64,000 nt of DNA from Aldehydirespirator sp965221215 (GCA_965221215.1 OZ244872.1:124001-188000); one strand, 5' to 3'. Positions 31,857 through 41,034 are shown, numbered from the stretch's first letter. Program-made: numbers and translations. Notes: a model not told the origin generated them from the letters alone.

Positions 31857-33236
31857 TCATGCGGGGGCGAACAGGCGGCTGGGGCTGCTGACTGCGGATC
31901 GAGAGCGCTCAGCATGGCTGGTCTCCTGGGTGCCGTCGTCGCCTGGGCTGGGCGTTTCGGCGTGTCGGGCCTGTTCGGCCGCCCAGAGGTTGGCGGGGGC
32001 CGAGTCTCGGGCGCGGGCCGGCCCGTAGGCAATCGGGTCGGGGGGCCGCAGGGTGTGCTCCCCGTGGTAGGTGTCGATCCTCCAGCCGTTGTGGTGGATC
32101 CGGTTGTGGCAGTCCCAGCAGACGGGGACCATGTTGTCGAGGCGCGTGGGCCCGCCCTGCGACACGGGCTGGACGTGATGGATCTGGCACAGCGCCGGGT
32201 GGGCCGCACAGTGGAAGCAGCCACCGTGGCGGGCGAAGAGGATCTGGCGCTGAGACTTGGTGGCGGTGCGCACAGAGTGGGTCCGCCAGATGGGCTTGCC
32301 CTCACGGTCGTAGATGAGGCCGGTGAACTTGGCGTTGCAGGCAAGCTGGTCGAGAACGTGGGGTGGCAGCCGTCCGCCGTCGGGGAGTTCGGCCACGAGT
32401 TCGCCGGTGTGGTCGTCGACTTGCGCGACCACGCAGATGTCGGCGAAGGCCGTTCCGCCAGCAGTGGCTTCGCCGGAGGAGGAGGTGAGCTTGTCGAGCG
32501 CGTCGGCCATGCATTGCCGGAAGCTGCGCCGCTTGGTGCTGTCTCCGTTGGCGGCCGCTTTCTTGTCGCAGTCGTGCATGCGGCGGGCCTGAGCCTCCAG
32601 CCGGTTACCGATGCGCTGGCCGGTGACGGCATCGAATGCGCCGTGCAGGTGCACCATGCCGTCGTCCTCGTCGTTCCACATTCGCAGGGAGCGCTTCGCC
32701 CGCTGGCGGGCATGGTCGGCCCCCCCGCCGTCGCCCTGACGGTCGACTGCCCAGCGGCGGGCGTCTTTGGCGAACTGCTCGGGCCGCATGGTCTCGGCCT
32801 TGGCCAGCAGTTCAGGGTCGGACTCAACGTCGGCGGCGCTGGTCTTGTCGGCGGCTTCGGCCAAGCGCCGGGCGTTGGCCGCCGACACCCGACCGTCAGC
32901 AACCGCAGCACGCAGACTCGGAGTTGCCCTCAACGCCTCGGCCGTCTTGACCTGGTTGCGGGCTTCGTGTCGTGACAGTCCCGCGCCGGCGGCCAGTGCC
33001 TCTGCCCCGCCGTCGCCGTGACGCTCCCGGCCCGCCACCGCAGCCGCGGCCGACACCTGGAACGCAGCGTTCACACCAGCGATCACCTTGGAGAGTTCCA
33101 GCCCCTCACGCAGTTCCGAGCAAGATGCCGCCCCGTCATCGGCGCAGGCCAGCATCTCCTTCACCGCGGCCTCGGCTCGTCGGGCAGCGTCGATCAGCAT
33201 GAACACATCATCCCATAGGGGTGTGACAGCAACCAT
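31857..33236 (-). CDS. DUF222 / HNH endonuclease domain protein (13E12 repeat family type)
   Basis: 459 aa. Helical DUF222 region from about 20 to 300 (LSRHEARNQVKTAEALRATPSLRAAVADGRVS is characteristic). The C-terminal HNH motif is CQIHHVQPVSQGGPTRLDNMVPVCWDCHNRIHHNGW, with zinc-type CxxC pairs (CFHCAAHPALC). Such genes are numerous and mobile-like in actinobacteria, sometimes with a self-splicing or repetitive history; the biological role is unknown. AT-rich DNA surrounds the ATG. The second Met (codon 13) is a possible start. Confidence 0.87.
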   Translation of the reverse strand: MVAVTPLWDDVFMLIDAARRAEAAVKEMLACADDGAASCSELREGLELSKVIAGVNAAFQVSAAAAVAGRERHGDGGAEALAAGAGLSRHEARNQVKTAEALRATPSLRAAVADGRVSAANARRLAEAADKTSAADVESDPELLAKAETMRPEQFAKDARRWAVDRQGDGGGADHARQRAKRSLRMWNDEDDGMVHLHGAFDAVTGQRIGNRLEAQARRMHDCDKKAAANGDSTKRRSFRQCMADALDKLTSSSGEATAGGTAFADICVVAQVDDHTGELVAELPDGGRLPPHVLDQLACNAKFTGLIYDREGKPIWRTHSVRTATKSQRQILFARHGGCFHCAAHPALCQIHHVQPVSQGGPTRLDNMVPVCWDCHNRIHHNGWRIDTYHGEHTLRPPDPIAYGPARARDSAPANLWAAEQARHAETPSPGDDGTQETSHAERSRSAVSSPSRLFAPA

Positions 33237-33596
33237 GTTTGTCCATGAAATAATCTGCTATGTCCTGATTCGACAGCCGGCGTCAGATGTCTAGCACTGC
33301 CAGAGCAATCGCGAGCCAGTGTTCCGCCCGCGGTGCGTCCCAGGTGCCGGTGTTGTCGGCGCGACCGCGACTGCACCCTCAATGCGGGCTTGTTGGTGAC
33401 CAGCGAACAGCAGGTGCCGGGCGTTGTCGGCGCCGACCGCCACTGCCATAGAGCGCGCGCGTACTGCTCACAGAGCGCGCACGCCGCAGCGGTGCTATTC
33501 GCGCTGTTGTTCGCGGTGTGCGCCGGGCCTCTCAGGGTCCGCTCGGGCCAGGGTCCGCTCGTATGGACGCATTCGCTCACCTGTCCGCTAGGCCTT
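33237..33596. other. Non-coding gap between the HNH gene and mcrC
   Basis: 360 bp with no supportable gene. It contains a roughly 70-bp imperfect direct repeat (CAGGTGCCGGTGTTGTCGGC near 33349 and CAGGTGCCGGGCGTTGTCGG near 33412) and a doubled AGGGTCCGCTCG near 33536. It is probably decayed accessory DNA. Confidence 0.5.
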
Positions 33597-35078
33597 CTAC
33601 GCCCTGTCGGCTATCCAGTCGGCCAGTTCGCGGATATTGATGTTCACATCTTCGGCGGTGCCAGAAAGATCCAGCGCATAGGTGTGCAGCACCTTGTTGA
33701 CATGCTTGACTCGAACCGACCGGACTCTTGCCGTGCCATCACTGCGGAGGGCTTCGGCAGTTCCGAATCCGGGGCTGTTGTCGGCGCCAAGAGCTTGCGG
33801 AATGGGTGTGGTGTCGCTGCTGGCGCGGTTTGGAGCGGGTGTGGTGTCGCTGACGGCGCGGTATGAGGCACGCGCGTCGTCGGCGTGGCTTGCAGCGGCC
33901 GGACCGCCGGTGGGCATCCCCCCGGGACGGTTGGCATCGAGACAGTAGATGAGCACGCCCCCGGGCAGATTGAGCGCCGTCGTGTAGGCGAGCAACTGGT
34001 AGTAGTCGGCGCTGCGGCCCGCGGCAGTGTCGTCGGTGAGCTTGTACTTGATGTCGGCGACGAGGATGGGGGCACCGTCGCGCACGAACAGCAGGTCGGG
34101 ACAGATTGCGACATTATCTCCGTAATCGAGGTGGTCCGAATGCTGGCTCTTGAGCGTGAGACGGCTGCGCAGAGCGTTGCGCAGGCGCTCGGTCACGAAG
34201 CGCTCGAAGAGCTCGTTCATGTCCACCATGAACGACGAGGCCGAGGTGTCGCCGATGTCGTCTCGGAGGGTCAGGTTGGCGAGGACCAGTCGAGCAAGCC
34301 GCAGCGCCGGCTTGTAGTGGTCGTTGAGCCTGGTGAAGGCGACGCGGTCGTAGTCGGTGGAGGCATGGGGCGTGTCGCCCACGTCTTCGAGGGCGACGAG
34401 GTGCTGCATCAGCCTGCGCCGGTCGTCGGGCCGGACCGACGGAACTCGCAGCGAGCGCCAGACCGCCGCCTTCAGATACGAGTTCTCGATCAGGTCGGCG
34501 GTGAAGTCGGTGTAGCGGCAGGCGGTCGGGATCGCCATGCCGGGCCGGGTGAGCTGCCGCGGGATGTCGACTCGGCCTCGCAGGGCGATCAGCCGGTCGT
34601 GGTGCTCGCGGTAAGAGTGGTAGAGGCCTCGGGCCAGCGTGGTCTCGGTGGTGCGGGCGAAGAACGAGATCAGCGCGGGCAGCAAGTCCCGGCTCGTCTC
34701 GTAGCTGACCGCCTCGTCGTGCCAGTCCTGCGGGCGCAGCCCCACTTCCAGCAGCAGAAACAGGTTCCGCAGCGGGATCTTCGGCTGCACCAGCACCTGC
34801 ACCCCGGCGACACTGATCGACCCCACGTAGTTGTGAGCAGAAACCCGCCACATCCCCGCCGGCCCGGCCGGCTCAACGCTCAGGTAGCGCCCACCGCCAA
34901 CATGATTCAACGAATCAGCCTGCTCGGCACTCAACGAGGCAACGCGGCTCCCGTACTCTTCAAGCACAAAGCCGCCAGTCAGAGCCTCGATACTGATCAG
35001 TGGCTCAGCAGACCTCTCGGCCCCACTTGACTCGAGGGTGATCAAACCGGCGGCTGTCGCGGTGGCCGCCAAGCTCAT
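33597..35078 (-). CDS. mcrC: McrC, nuclease subunit of the McrBC modification-dependent restriction system
   Basis: 493 aa. N-terminal domain with VLVQPKIPLRNLFLLLEVG and a C-terminal PD-(D/E)xK nuclease site (ICPDLLFVRDGAPILVADIKYK). McrC partners with the GTPase McrB to cleave DNA carrying modified cytosines. About 70 residues near the C-terminus (SYRAVSDTTPAPNRASSDTTPIPQ and following) are a low-complexity insert with an internal DNA duplication. The start overlaps the mcrB stop by 4 nt, so the pair is co-translated. Confidence 0.92.
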   Translation of the reverse strand: MSLAATATAAGLITLESSGAERSAEPLISIEALTGGFVLEEYGSRVASLSAEQADSLNHVGGGRYLSVEPAGPAGMWRVSAHNYVGSISVAGVQVLVQPKIPLRNLFLLLEVGLRPQDWHDEAVSYETSRDLLPALISFFARTTETTLARGLYHSYREHHDRLIALRGRVDIPRQLTRPGMAIPTACRYTDFTADLIENSYLKAAVWRSLRVPSVRPDDRRRLMQHLVALEDVGDTPHASTDYDRVAFTRLNDHYKPALRLARLVLANLTLRDDIGDTSASSFMVDMNELFERFVTERLRNALRSRLTLKSQHSDHLDYGDNVAICPDLLFVRDGAPILVADIKYKLTDDTAAGRSADYYQLLAYTTALNLPGGVLIYCLDANRPGGMPTGGPAAASHADDARASYRAVSDTTPAPNRASSDTTPIPQALGADNSPGFGTAEALRSDGTARVRSVRVKHVNKVLHTYALDLSGTAEDVNINIRELADWIADRA

Positions 35079-36865
35079 GTCCCCGCTTCCATCTGATCTT
35101 CTTCAGGCTCCGGCGGCTCGGACTGCGTCGGTGGGCCGTGGCGGTTCATTACCTGGTTAAACCGGAAGCGGTGGATCTGGTTGGGGTCGCCGAAGAACTG
35201 GTCCTCGATGAACGGCTCGATGTTGTACCTCCAGATGCGCCGCAGGCGCTCTCGCTGGCCGTCCAGTGATGGGCCGTACTCCTTCATGAAGTGGCTCGGC
35301 CCGAGCAGCAGGTGGGAGCCCTCCAATTCGGCCTTCAATTCGCCGTTGACCGCCTCGACCAGACTGCCGACCCAGTCGGGCTCTCCTTCGCGCTCCAGCC
35401 AGCGATCGAGCAGGCCGGCCATCGGGCCGCTGTCGGGGAAGAACGGCACGAAGTGGAACCGTCGCCGCAGGGCCGCGTCCACCAACGCGATCGAGCGGTC
35501 GGCGGTGTTCATGGTGCCGATGAACCAGAGGTTCTCCGGCAGCGAGAACGGTTCCTCGGGCCGGTAGAGCGTGCTGACGCTCTCGTCGCGGTACTCCAGC
35601 AGGAAGAGCAGCTCGCCGAGTACCCGGGGCAGGTTCCCCCGGTTGATCTCGTCGATGATCATCACATGGCGTTGGTCGGGCGCCTCGGACGCCCGCTCGG
35701 CCATGCGAGCCAGGGGCCCCGGTGCCAACTCGTAGGCGATGCCCCCGCCGTCACCGGTTCCAGCAGGCCGGTATCCCTCGAAGAAGTCCTCATAGGACGT
35801 GGACGGATGGAATTGCACCAGCGAGCGACACGATTCGTCGGGTGCTAGCGCCTTGGCAAGCTCCCGAGCCAGATACGTCTTGCCCGTACCCGGCGGCCCA
35901 TACAGGATCACCTGCCCCTTGTCCTCCAGCAGCGACACGATGTCGCCCAAGAAGCCAACGTCGGTCAGGAGTTCAGTTGCTAGCTCGCCGAGACTAGGCA
36001 GGTCATCATCGGGGGTGGCTGGAGGTCCGGGATCCTCGCCTGTTTCCATCAAGTACTGGAAGCGTCGGGCGGTGTCGTTGCGGGCAATGGTGCTGATGGT
36101 TGTCCGAGGCCTCAGCGCCTTCTTCAAGTCTTCTCGCAGGGTGGACCGCGGGACGTCTACGCGCTGCCAGTCGACTGACAGCAAGTGGCACTGCTCGTCC
36201 TCCCGGTCGGGTTCGTACCAGTACTCACGGGTCACCGTGCCCAGCGCGATTTGCGAGTCGCTGGGCATTATCACCAGGTCACCGGCAGCTACTTCGGTTC
36301 GCAGCCTCCAGAGTTGGCCCGCGCTGCTCGAGATGCTTCGGTCCCCGTCGTCGGGGGAGTTGCTGCGCAGGGCGGCTGTCAGCTCCTCCTTGCTGGAGAG
36401 CGTCCTCAGATCCGGCTTGCCGCCGAAGCCCACGCCGACGCGGCCGTGCTCGATGTTGTAGCCGTAGCGTTCGCCGCTGCCACCAGCCCGGATGAGCCAC
36501 ACCGCCGACGGTGACGTGTCTGACTCGTGCATGGCCGGGAGTTCGTGGATCCGCTCTTCGTCGACCTCTAGCCCGAGGGGCGTCAAGGCTCTCCGGCCGC
36601 GCTCGGGATAGTGGAGCACTCCGACCTTCTTGAGTTCGAAGCAGGCCCAACCCACATGGTGTGTTAGCCGGTTCTCTCCAGAGGGAATTGTCCCTGCTCG
36701 CTCCTGCGGTGCCAGACCGAGGATGTCGGCCACGCGCGCTGCGATCTCAGCCCTCGTCGCGTCCTCGCCGATCTCGCGCAGCGCTTGCACGATCGGCCAT
36801 TTGAGATCACGCAGGTTCGGAAACCGGCGGGTTGGCGGCTTGTCGGCGGGGTCTGTGATGGTCAT
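35075..36865 (-). CDS. mcrB: McrB, AAA+ GTPase with Mrr-like N-terminus and EVE/PUA-like domain
   Basis: 596 aa. Residues about 10-100 resemble the Mrr N-terminal winged helix (FPNLRDLKWPIVQALREIGEDATRAEI). About 115-250 (VWLIRAGGSGERYGYNIEHGRVGVGF...) resembles a PUA/EVE-type modified-base reader. The motor follows: Walker A YGPPGTGKTYLAREL, Walker B MIIDEINRGN, and the McrB signature GTMNTADRSIALVD. The unusual N-terminal pair probably sets which modified base is recognised. GAGGTG precedes the ATG at 36865; a GTG at 36874 is the alternative. Confidence 0.92.
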   Translation of the reverse strand: MTITDPADKPPTRRFPNLRDLKWPIVQALREIGEDATRAEIAARVADILGLAPQERAGTIPSGENRLTHHVGWACFELKKVGVLHYPERGRRALTPLGLEVDEERIHELPAMHESDTSPSAVWLIRAGGSGERYGYNIEHGRVGVGFGGKPDLRTLSSKEELTAALRSNSPDDGDRSISSSAGQLWRLRTEVAAGDLVIMPSDSQIALGTVTREYWYEPDREDEQCHLLSVDWQRVDVPRSTLREDLKKALRPRTTISTIARNDTARRFQYLMETGEDPGPPATPDDDLPSLGELATELLTDVGFLGDIVSLLEDKGQVILYGPPGTGKTYLARELAKALAPDESCRSLVQFHPSTSYEDFFEGYRPAGTGDGGGIAYELAPGPLARMAERASEAPDQRHVMIIDEINRGNLPRVLGELLFLLEYRDESVSTLYRPEEPFSLPENLWFIGTMNTADRSIALVDAALRRRFHFVPFFPDSGPMAGLLDRWLEREGEPDWVGSLVEAVNGELKAELEGSHLLLGPSHFMKEYGPSLDGQRERLRRIWRYNIEPFIEDQFFGDPNQIHRFRFNQVMNRHGPPTQSEPPEPEEDQMEAGT

Positions 36866-37054
36866 GTCAGTCACCTCGTCGTCTGGAAATCAGTCGTTGT
36901 CCGCAGGCTCACATGATTGCAACCATAGGAAGCCGGTGTGACACGCGCCCGGCATCGGCTGGAATACGGGAACGCGATTCGCCCCTTCGTAGCGATCCTC
37001 GGCCCACCAACTGGCGGGTCGTACCGTCCTGGGCAACGCGGCCGGTGGGCGGAG

Positions 37055-38326
37055 CTACGGGCCGAGGGCGGTTATGGGCAGGACTGTGGTTCCGTCGGGG
37101 CGGTCGTAGCCGTATCCCGTTGCTGTGATGATCAGCAGCTTCGACGGAGCACCCATGCGGGAGTCGTCCACCTTGGCTCGCAGCCGCAGGAGTGATCGGG
37201 CTGCCTGTTCAACGCCATCTTCGCTGCCGAGCTTGATCTCCGCGGCCAGCCAGCGCCCGTCGCGAGTCTCGACGATGGCGTCTGCTTCCAGTTTGTCGCT
37301 GTCGCGGTAGTGGTAAACGCGGGCTCCGTCGGCCTGGCCGTAGATGCGCAGATCGCGCACCACTAGCGACTCGAACAGGAACCCGAGCGCCTCCAAGTCG
37401 GCCAAGAGCCGCTCCGGGGTGGCCGCGACAGCCGCGGCGGCCAGCGACGGATCCACGAAGTGCCGCTTGGGCGCGCTCTGGAGCGTGGCTCGCGACCGCA
37501 GGTGCGAGCGCCAAGCCGGCACGTCCTCCACGATGAACAGCCGCTCCAGCGAGCGCAGATACTCGGTGGCGGTGGTGCGGTTGAGAGGCCGGTCGCCGGC
37601 GGCTTCGGCTGAAAGTCTCGAGAACGATGCCGTGGTGGCCACATTGCGGGCGATGGAGGCGACCAGCCTGGACACGCCGCCCGGATCGCGCCTCACCCCG
37701 TCCACGGAGCTGACGTCGGTGCGGCAGAGTTCCGTCATGTAGTTGTCGAGAAACCGCTGGGCATCCTGCACGGGCGAGCCGAGCAAGCGAGGCCAGCCAC
37801 CCCGGCACAGCGCTTCGAGGACGGCCCTGAAGTCGGCGTCGGGGCACCGAGCCGCCACTGGCGCGCCCGCGAGCAGAGTGCCGAGCGACACCTCGCCGGT
37901 GGATTCCCCGGTCTCTAGCAGCGACATCGGCCGCATCCGCACCCGGGCGATCCGGCCCGCACCCGAGTGGCGGGTGATGTCGTCGGTCGGAACGGCGGAG
38001 CCGGTGAGGATGAATCGGCCGTTGCGGTGCCCCTCGTCGCTGGCGTGTCGCACCTGGTTCCAAACCTCCGGTGCCAGTTGCCACTCGTCGAGCAACCGCG
38101 GCTCAGCCCCGGCGAGCACGGGGCCGGGTGCCAGCGACACCGACCGGCGGGCGTTGAGGTCGCGGTCGAACAGCACCTCGCTGCGGGCAAAGCGGCGCCC
38201 CGTCCAGGTCTTGCCGCAGCCCTTCGGCCCCTCGATCACAACAGTCGGCATGGCGGCGAGCGCCCGCTCCACATCGATGTCCGTTGCTCGGCTCCGATAC
38301 CCGTCCGGGGTGAGTGTCAGTGGCAT
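37055..38326 (-). CDS. AAA ATPase with DUF4143
   Basis: 423 aa. N-terminal P-loop VVIEGPKGCGKTWTGR, Walker B-like LLDEWQ, sensor FILTGSAVP. The C-terminal DUF4143 region (FLFESLVVRDLRIYGQ...LEADAIVETRDGRWLAAEIKLG) resembles a PD-(D/E)xK fold, Asp...Glu-x-Lys. These genes are common and widely transferred; function is unknown, with defence or toxin-like roles suggested. Four 23-bp direct repeats lie directly upstream, suggesting tight control. Located next to McrBC. Confidence 0.9.
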   Translation of the reverse strand: MPLTLTPDGYRSRATDIDVERALAAMPTVVIEGPKGCGKTWTGRRFARSEVLFDRDLNARRSVSLAPGPVLAGAEPRLLDEWQLAPEVWNQVRHASDEGHRNGRFILTGSAVPTDDITRHSGAGRIARVRMRPMSLLETGESTGEVSLGTLLAGAPVAARCPDADFRAVLEALCRGGWPRLLGSPVQDAQRFLDNYMTELCRTDVSSVDGVRRDPGGVSRLVASIARNVATTASFSRLSAEAAGDRPLNRTTATEYLRSLERLFIVEDVPAWRSHLRSRATLQSAPKRHFVDPSLAAAAVAATPERLLADLEALGFLFESLVVRDLRIYGQADGARVYHYRDSDKLEADAIVETRDGRWLAAEIKLGSEDGVEQAARSLLRLRAKVDDSRMGAPSKLLIITATGYGYDRPDGTTVLPITALGP

Positions 38327-38351
38327 CCGCGACTCGTCTGCATCTCGCTGT

Positions 38352-38443
38352 CCTACAGTTTCTGGCGACTATAGCCTACAGTTTTCGGGCTATAGGGCCT
38401 ACAATTTTCGGAAGATGCTGCCTACAGTTTCTGGCAATGCCGG
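38352..38443. repeat. Four 23-bp direct repeats upstream of the DUF4143 ATPase gene
   Basis: CCTACA starts at 38352, 38375, 38398 and 38421, an exact 23-bp period. The consensus begins CCTACAGTTTTCGG and tends to end CTATAG; copies 3 and 4 are more diverged after base 14. On the minus strand TATAGT (38368-38373) could be a -10 element inside the array. AT-rich compared with its surroundings. Iteron-like operator is the inferred role. Confidence 0.75.
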
Positions 38444-38524
38444 CTGGCGACCCCGACCGCTGGCAGGCGCTAATGGCCACCATCAAGGCCATCTGAGCCG
38501 AGCCTCTCGACCGATCAAGGCCTC

Positions 38525-40045
38525 CTAGACCGGGGCCCGGATCCGGCTCCGGGCGCCGATCTGGGAGTAGGTCGTGTGGTCGCGGACGTATTCGGTGTTG
38601 GCGTCGCGCTCGGGCCGGTAATCCCAGCCGGGCCCGTTGCTGCCGATCGCGGCCTGGATGGCGCGGCGGGACCGCTGTGAGACGAGCACCCGCTCGCGGA
38701 TGGCCACGCTGTCCCAGCGCTGCACGGTTTCGGCTGCAAAGGCTGCGGCCAGTTCGGCGCAGCCGGGTTCGTCAGCCAGGTTGGTGCGCTCGAGCGGGTC
38801 GGCCTCGACGTCGTAGAGCAGCGGGGGATCGGAGTCGCAGTGGATGTACTTGTAGCGGCCCCGACGGATCATGAAGAGCGGATGCGACGCCAACACGGCC
38901 ATGTACTCGCCGACCGTCTCGTCCACATCGTCGGCGCCGCCGGTGGCGAGCTCCCAGAGGCTGCGCCCGGAGATCGGCGTGTCGAACTCGGGCCACGGGC
39001 CGCCGTCGGAGGCGATGTCGAGCAGAGTGGGCAGAAGGTCGACCAGCGAGCAAGCGTTGAGGACGGTCGTGCCCTCGGGGATGCCGGGCCCCGCCATGAT
39101 CAGGGGCACCCGGGCCGAGCGCTCGAAGAACGACATCTTGAAGAACACGCTCCGGTCGCCGAGCATGTCGCCGTGGTCGCTGGTGACGATGACCACGGTG
39201 TCGTCGAGCCGACCGGTCTCCGCAAGCGCATCGACCAGGCGGCCCAGCCAGGAGTCGAAGTAGCTGGTGGCCGCGTAGTACCCGTGGCGGGCGGTGCGGT
39301 ACTGGGCCTCGGTGTAGCCGGCGGTGTCGCCCTGGGTGCCCTGGCGGATGCGCAGGGTGTGGGGGTCGACGTCCTCGTCGCGGATGGGATCGGGCAGGTC
39401 GATGCCGTCGTGGTCGTAGAGGTTCCACCACTCGGGACGGGCCTCATAGGGGTCGTGGGGATGGGTGAACGACGCCACCAGGAAGAACGGCCGGTCGTCG
39501 GTGTGGGGCCGGGCCAGGTCGTAGAGGCGGCGCACGGCCGCGAATCCGACCTCGTCGTCGTAGTCGATCTGGAAGTTGGCGAGCACCGGCCCGGCCCCGG
39601 TCACCGACTCGAAGTCGTAGTACCACTTGCCGGGATGCTGGGCGGCCGCGTCCCAGTTGGCGGCCCAGGCGAAGCCGGACGGGTAGACGTCGGTGGTGAG
39701 GCGCTCCTCGAAGCCGTGAAGCTGGTCGGGTCCGACGAAGTGCATTTTTCCCGACAGTGTGGTGCGGTAGCCGGCCAGCCGCAGGTAGTGGGCCATGGTG
39801 GGGATCGAGGCTGTGAACTCGGCTCCGTTGTCGAACGCCCCGATCTCCGACGCGAGCCGCCCCGACATCATCGAGAACCGTGACGGTGCGCACAGTGGCG
39901 AGCTGCAGTAGGCGGCGTCGAAGCGGACTCCCCGCTCGGCCAGGGAATCCATGGCGGGAGTGCGAACCAGCGGATGCCCGTAGGTGCCGGTGAAGTGAGG
40001 GGCCAGCTGATCGGCCATGACCACCAGAATGTTGGGCCGGCCCAT
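38525..40045 (-). CDS. betC: Sulfatase, choline-sulfatase-like
   Basis: 506 aa. N-terminal metal site ILVVMADQLAPHFTGTYG and the formylglycine motif CSSPLCAPSRFSMMSGR, in which the Cys of CAPSR is converted by a sulfatase-maturing enzyme. Second metal site TSDHGDMLGD. The C-terminal RSRRAIQAAIGSNGPGWDYRP resembles the choline-sulfatase C-terminal domain, so release of choline from choline-O-sulfate is the likely reaction. No betaine genes are adjacent. A TAACGT hexamer lies 6 nt before the ATG. Family is sure, substrate moderately so. Confidence 0.87.
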   Translation of the reverse strand: MGRPNILVVMADQLAPHFTGTYGHPLVRTPAMDSLAERGVRFDAAYCSSPLCAPSRFSMMSGRLASEIGAFDNGAEFTASIPTMAHYLRLAGYRTTLSGKMHFVGPDQLHGFEERLTTDVYPSGFAWAANWDAAAQHPGKWYYDFESVTGAGPVLANFQIDYDDEVGFAAVRRLYDLARPHTDDRPFFLVASFTHPHDPYEARPEWWNLYDHDGIDLPDPIRDEDVDPHTLRIRQGTQGDTAGYTEAQYRTARHGYYAATSYFDSWLGRLVDALAETGRLDDTVVIVTSDHGDMLGDRSVFFKMSFFERSARVPLIMAGPGIPEGTTVLNACSLVDLLPTLLDIASDGGPWPEFDTPISGRSLWELATGGADDVDETVGEYMAVLASHPLFMIRRGRYKYIHCDSDPPLLYDVEADPLERTNLADEPGCAELAAAFAAETVQRWDSVAIRERVLVSQRSRRAIQAAIGSNGPGWDYRPERDANTEYVRDHTTYSQIGARSRIRAPV

Positions 40046-40051
40046 GGCCGG

Positions 40052-40057
40052 ACGTTA
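40052..40057 (-). promoter_or_regulatory. -10 element of the sulfatase gene (leaderless)
   Basis: TAACGT on the minus strand, 6 nt before the ATG at 40045, abutting the start of dispersed repeat R4. Confidence 0.5.
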
Positions 40058-40201
40058 GAGGCCGAGCGAGTAGGTGAGCGATTCCGGCCCATACGGGCGA
40101 GGCCGTGGGCTGTGACGCCGGGGTTTGGGCGGCCCCTGAGCGCAGCGAACAAGAGCGGGAATGACCCCGCTGAGACGCGACCGGCTCTCACCCACTTGCG
40201 C
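40058..40201 (+). repeat. Dispersed intergenic repeat, copy R4 (most complete)
   Basis: GAGGCCGAGCGAGTAGGTGA, CGGCCCATACGGGCGAGGCC, GTGGGCTGTGACGCCGG, CGAACAAGAGCGGGAATGAC, CCCGCTGAGACGCGACCGGC and TCTCACCCACTTGCGC in order, about 144 bp. Lies between divergent genes. Confidence 0.88.
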
Positions 40202-40245
40202 GCCCCCATACTTCGGCCGCCGAAGGCAGTCGGGCCATCCGAGCG

Positions 40246-40251
40246 TATTCT
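40246..40251 (+). promoter_or_regulatory. -10 element of the alpha/beta hydrolase gene (leaderless)
   Basis: TATTCT, 7 nt before the ATG at 40259. Confidence 0.5.
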
Positions 40252-40258
40252 TCGAGGG

Positions 40259-40846
40259 ATGCAGCCAGGCTCCGAATCCCGGCCCGCTGCGGTAGCGGGG
40301 CTGCTGCTGACCCATGGTGCGGGGGGCGGCGCCGACCAGCACACCCTGGTCGCCCTGCAGGTGGCCCTCGACCTGCCGGTGCGCCGCGTCGAGTTCGGAT
40401 ACCGCCGTGAGGGCAGGCGGTTCCCGGACCGGGCGCCGAAGCTGATCGCCGAGGTCCGCGCCGCCGCCGAGACCTTCGCGCAAGACCTCGGAACCACCAC
40501 GGCCCGGCTGGTGCTCGGCGGCCGCTCGATGGGGGGGCGCATGTGCTCGATGGCGGTGGCCGAGGGGCTGCCCGCGGCCGGGCTGGTGCTGCTCAGCTAC
40601 CCGCTGCATCCTCCGGGCAAACCCGAGAAGCTGCGGGTCGAGCACTTCAGCGAGATCGCAGTGCCCGCGCTGTTCGTCAACGGCGACCGCGACCCCTTCG
40701 GCACTCCCCAGGAGTTCGAGGCCCACATCGGTGCCATTACCGGCGCAGTGACCGTGCACTGGCTCGTAGGCCAGGGCCACGACCCCAAACCGCCGACCGA
40801 CAGCGAGATCGCGGCCGTGGTCAGAGCGTTCCTAGCCGCGCTCTGA
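40259..40846 (+). CDS. Alpha/beta hydrolase of the KANL3/TEX30 type
   Basis: 195 aa. GLLLTHGAGGGADQHTL is the oxyanion motif, LVLGGRSMGGRM the nucleophile elbow (Ser), FVNGDRDPFGTPQE the Asp and VGQGHDPK the His. Related small hydrolases are often annotated as dienelactone hydrolase-like; the substrate is unknown. The ATG at 40259 fits the leaderless promoter; upstream in-frame codons belong to repeat R4. Confidence 0.82.
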   Translation: MQPGSESRPAAVAGLLLTHGAGGGADQHTLVALQVALDLPVRRVEFGYRREGRRFPDRAPKLIAEVRAAAETFAQDLGTTTARLVLGGRSMGGRMCSMAVAEGLPAAGLVLLSYPLHPPGKPEKLRVEHFSEIAVPALFVNGDRDPFGTPQEFEAHIGAITGAVTVHWLVGQGHDPKPPTDSEIAAVVRAFLAAL

Positions 40847-40865
40847 GAAGCGAGATGCCCGCTCA

Positions 40866-40995
40866 GAGGCCGAGCCAATAGGCGAGCCACTCCGGCCCGT
40901 ACGGGCGAGGCCGTGCTCCGAGCAGCCCGTGAGCGCGGCGACCAAGAGCGGGAAAGACCCCGCTGCGACGCGACCGGCTCTCACCCAGTTGTGCC
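40866..40995 (+). repeat. Dispersed intergenic repeat, copy R5
   Basis: GAGGCCGAGCCAATAGGCGA, CCGGCCCGTACGGGCGAGGC, CCCGTGAGCGCGGCGACCAA, GAGCGGGAAAGACCCCGCTG and CGACGCGACCGGCTCTCACC. It fills the gap before prfA. Confidence 0.85.
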
Positions 40996-41021
40996 TTCTC
41001 AGAGCGCAACTACCGGGCCGG

Positions 41022-41027
41022 TAGCCT
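41022..41027 (+). promoter_or_regulatory. -10 element of prfA (leaderless)
   Basis: TAGCCT, 7 nt before the GTG at 41035. Confidence 0.55.
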
Positions 41028-41034
41028 CGAAGCC

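Noticed and set aside
33194..33580. 128-codon minus-strand frame between the HNH gene and mcrC
   Set aside because: Composition is unlike a protein of this genome, it overlaps the HNH start, and it is made partly of a direct repeat.
38352..38443. CRISPR array
   Set aside because: 23-bp units abut each other with no spacers and no cas genes are nearby.
38438..38496. Small peptide gene (about 19 codons) next to the 23-bp repeats
   Set aside because: No ribosome site, no homologue recalled and no conservation evidence; left uncalled.
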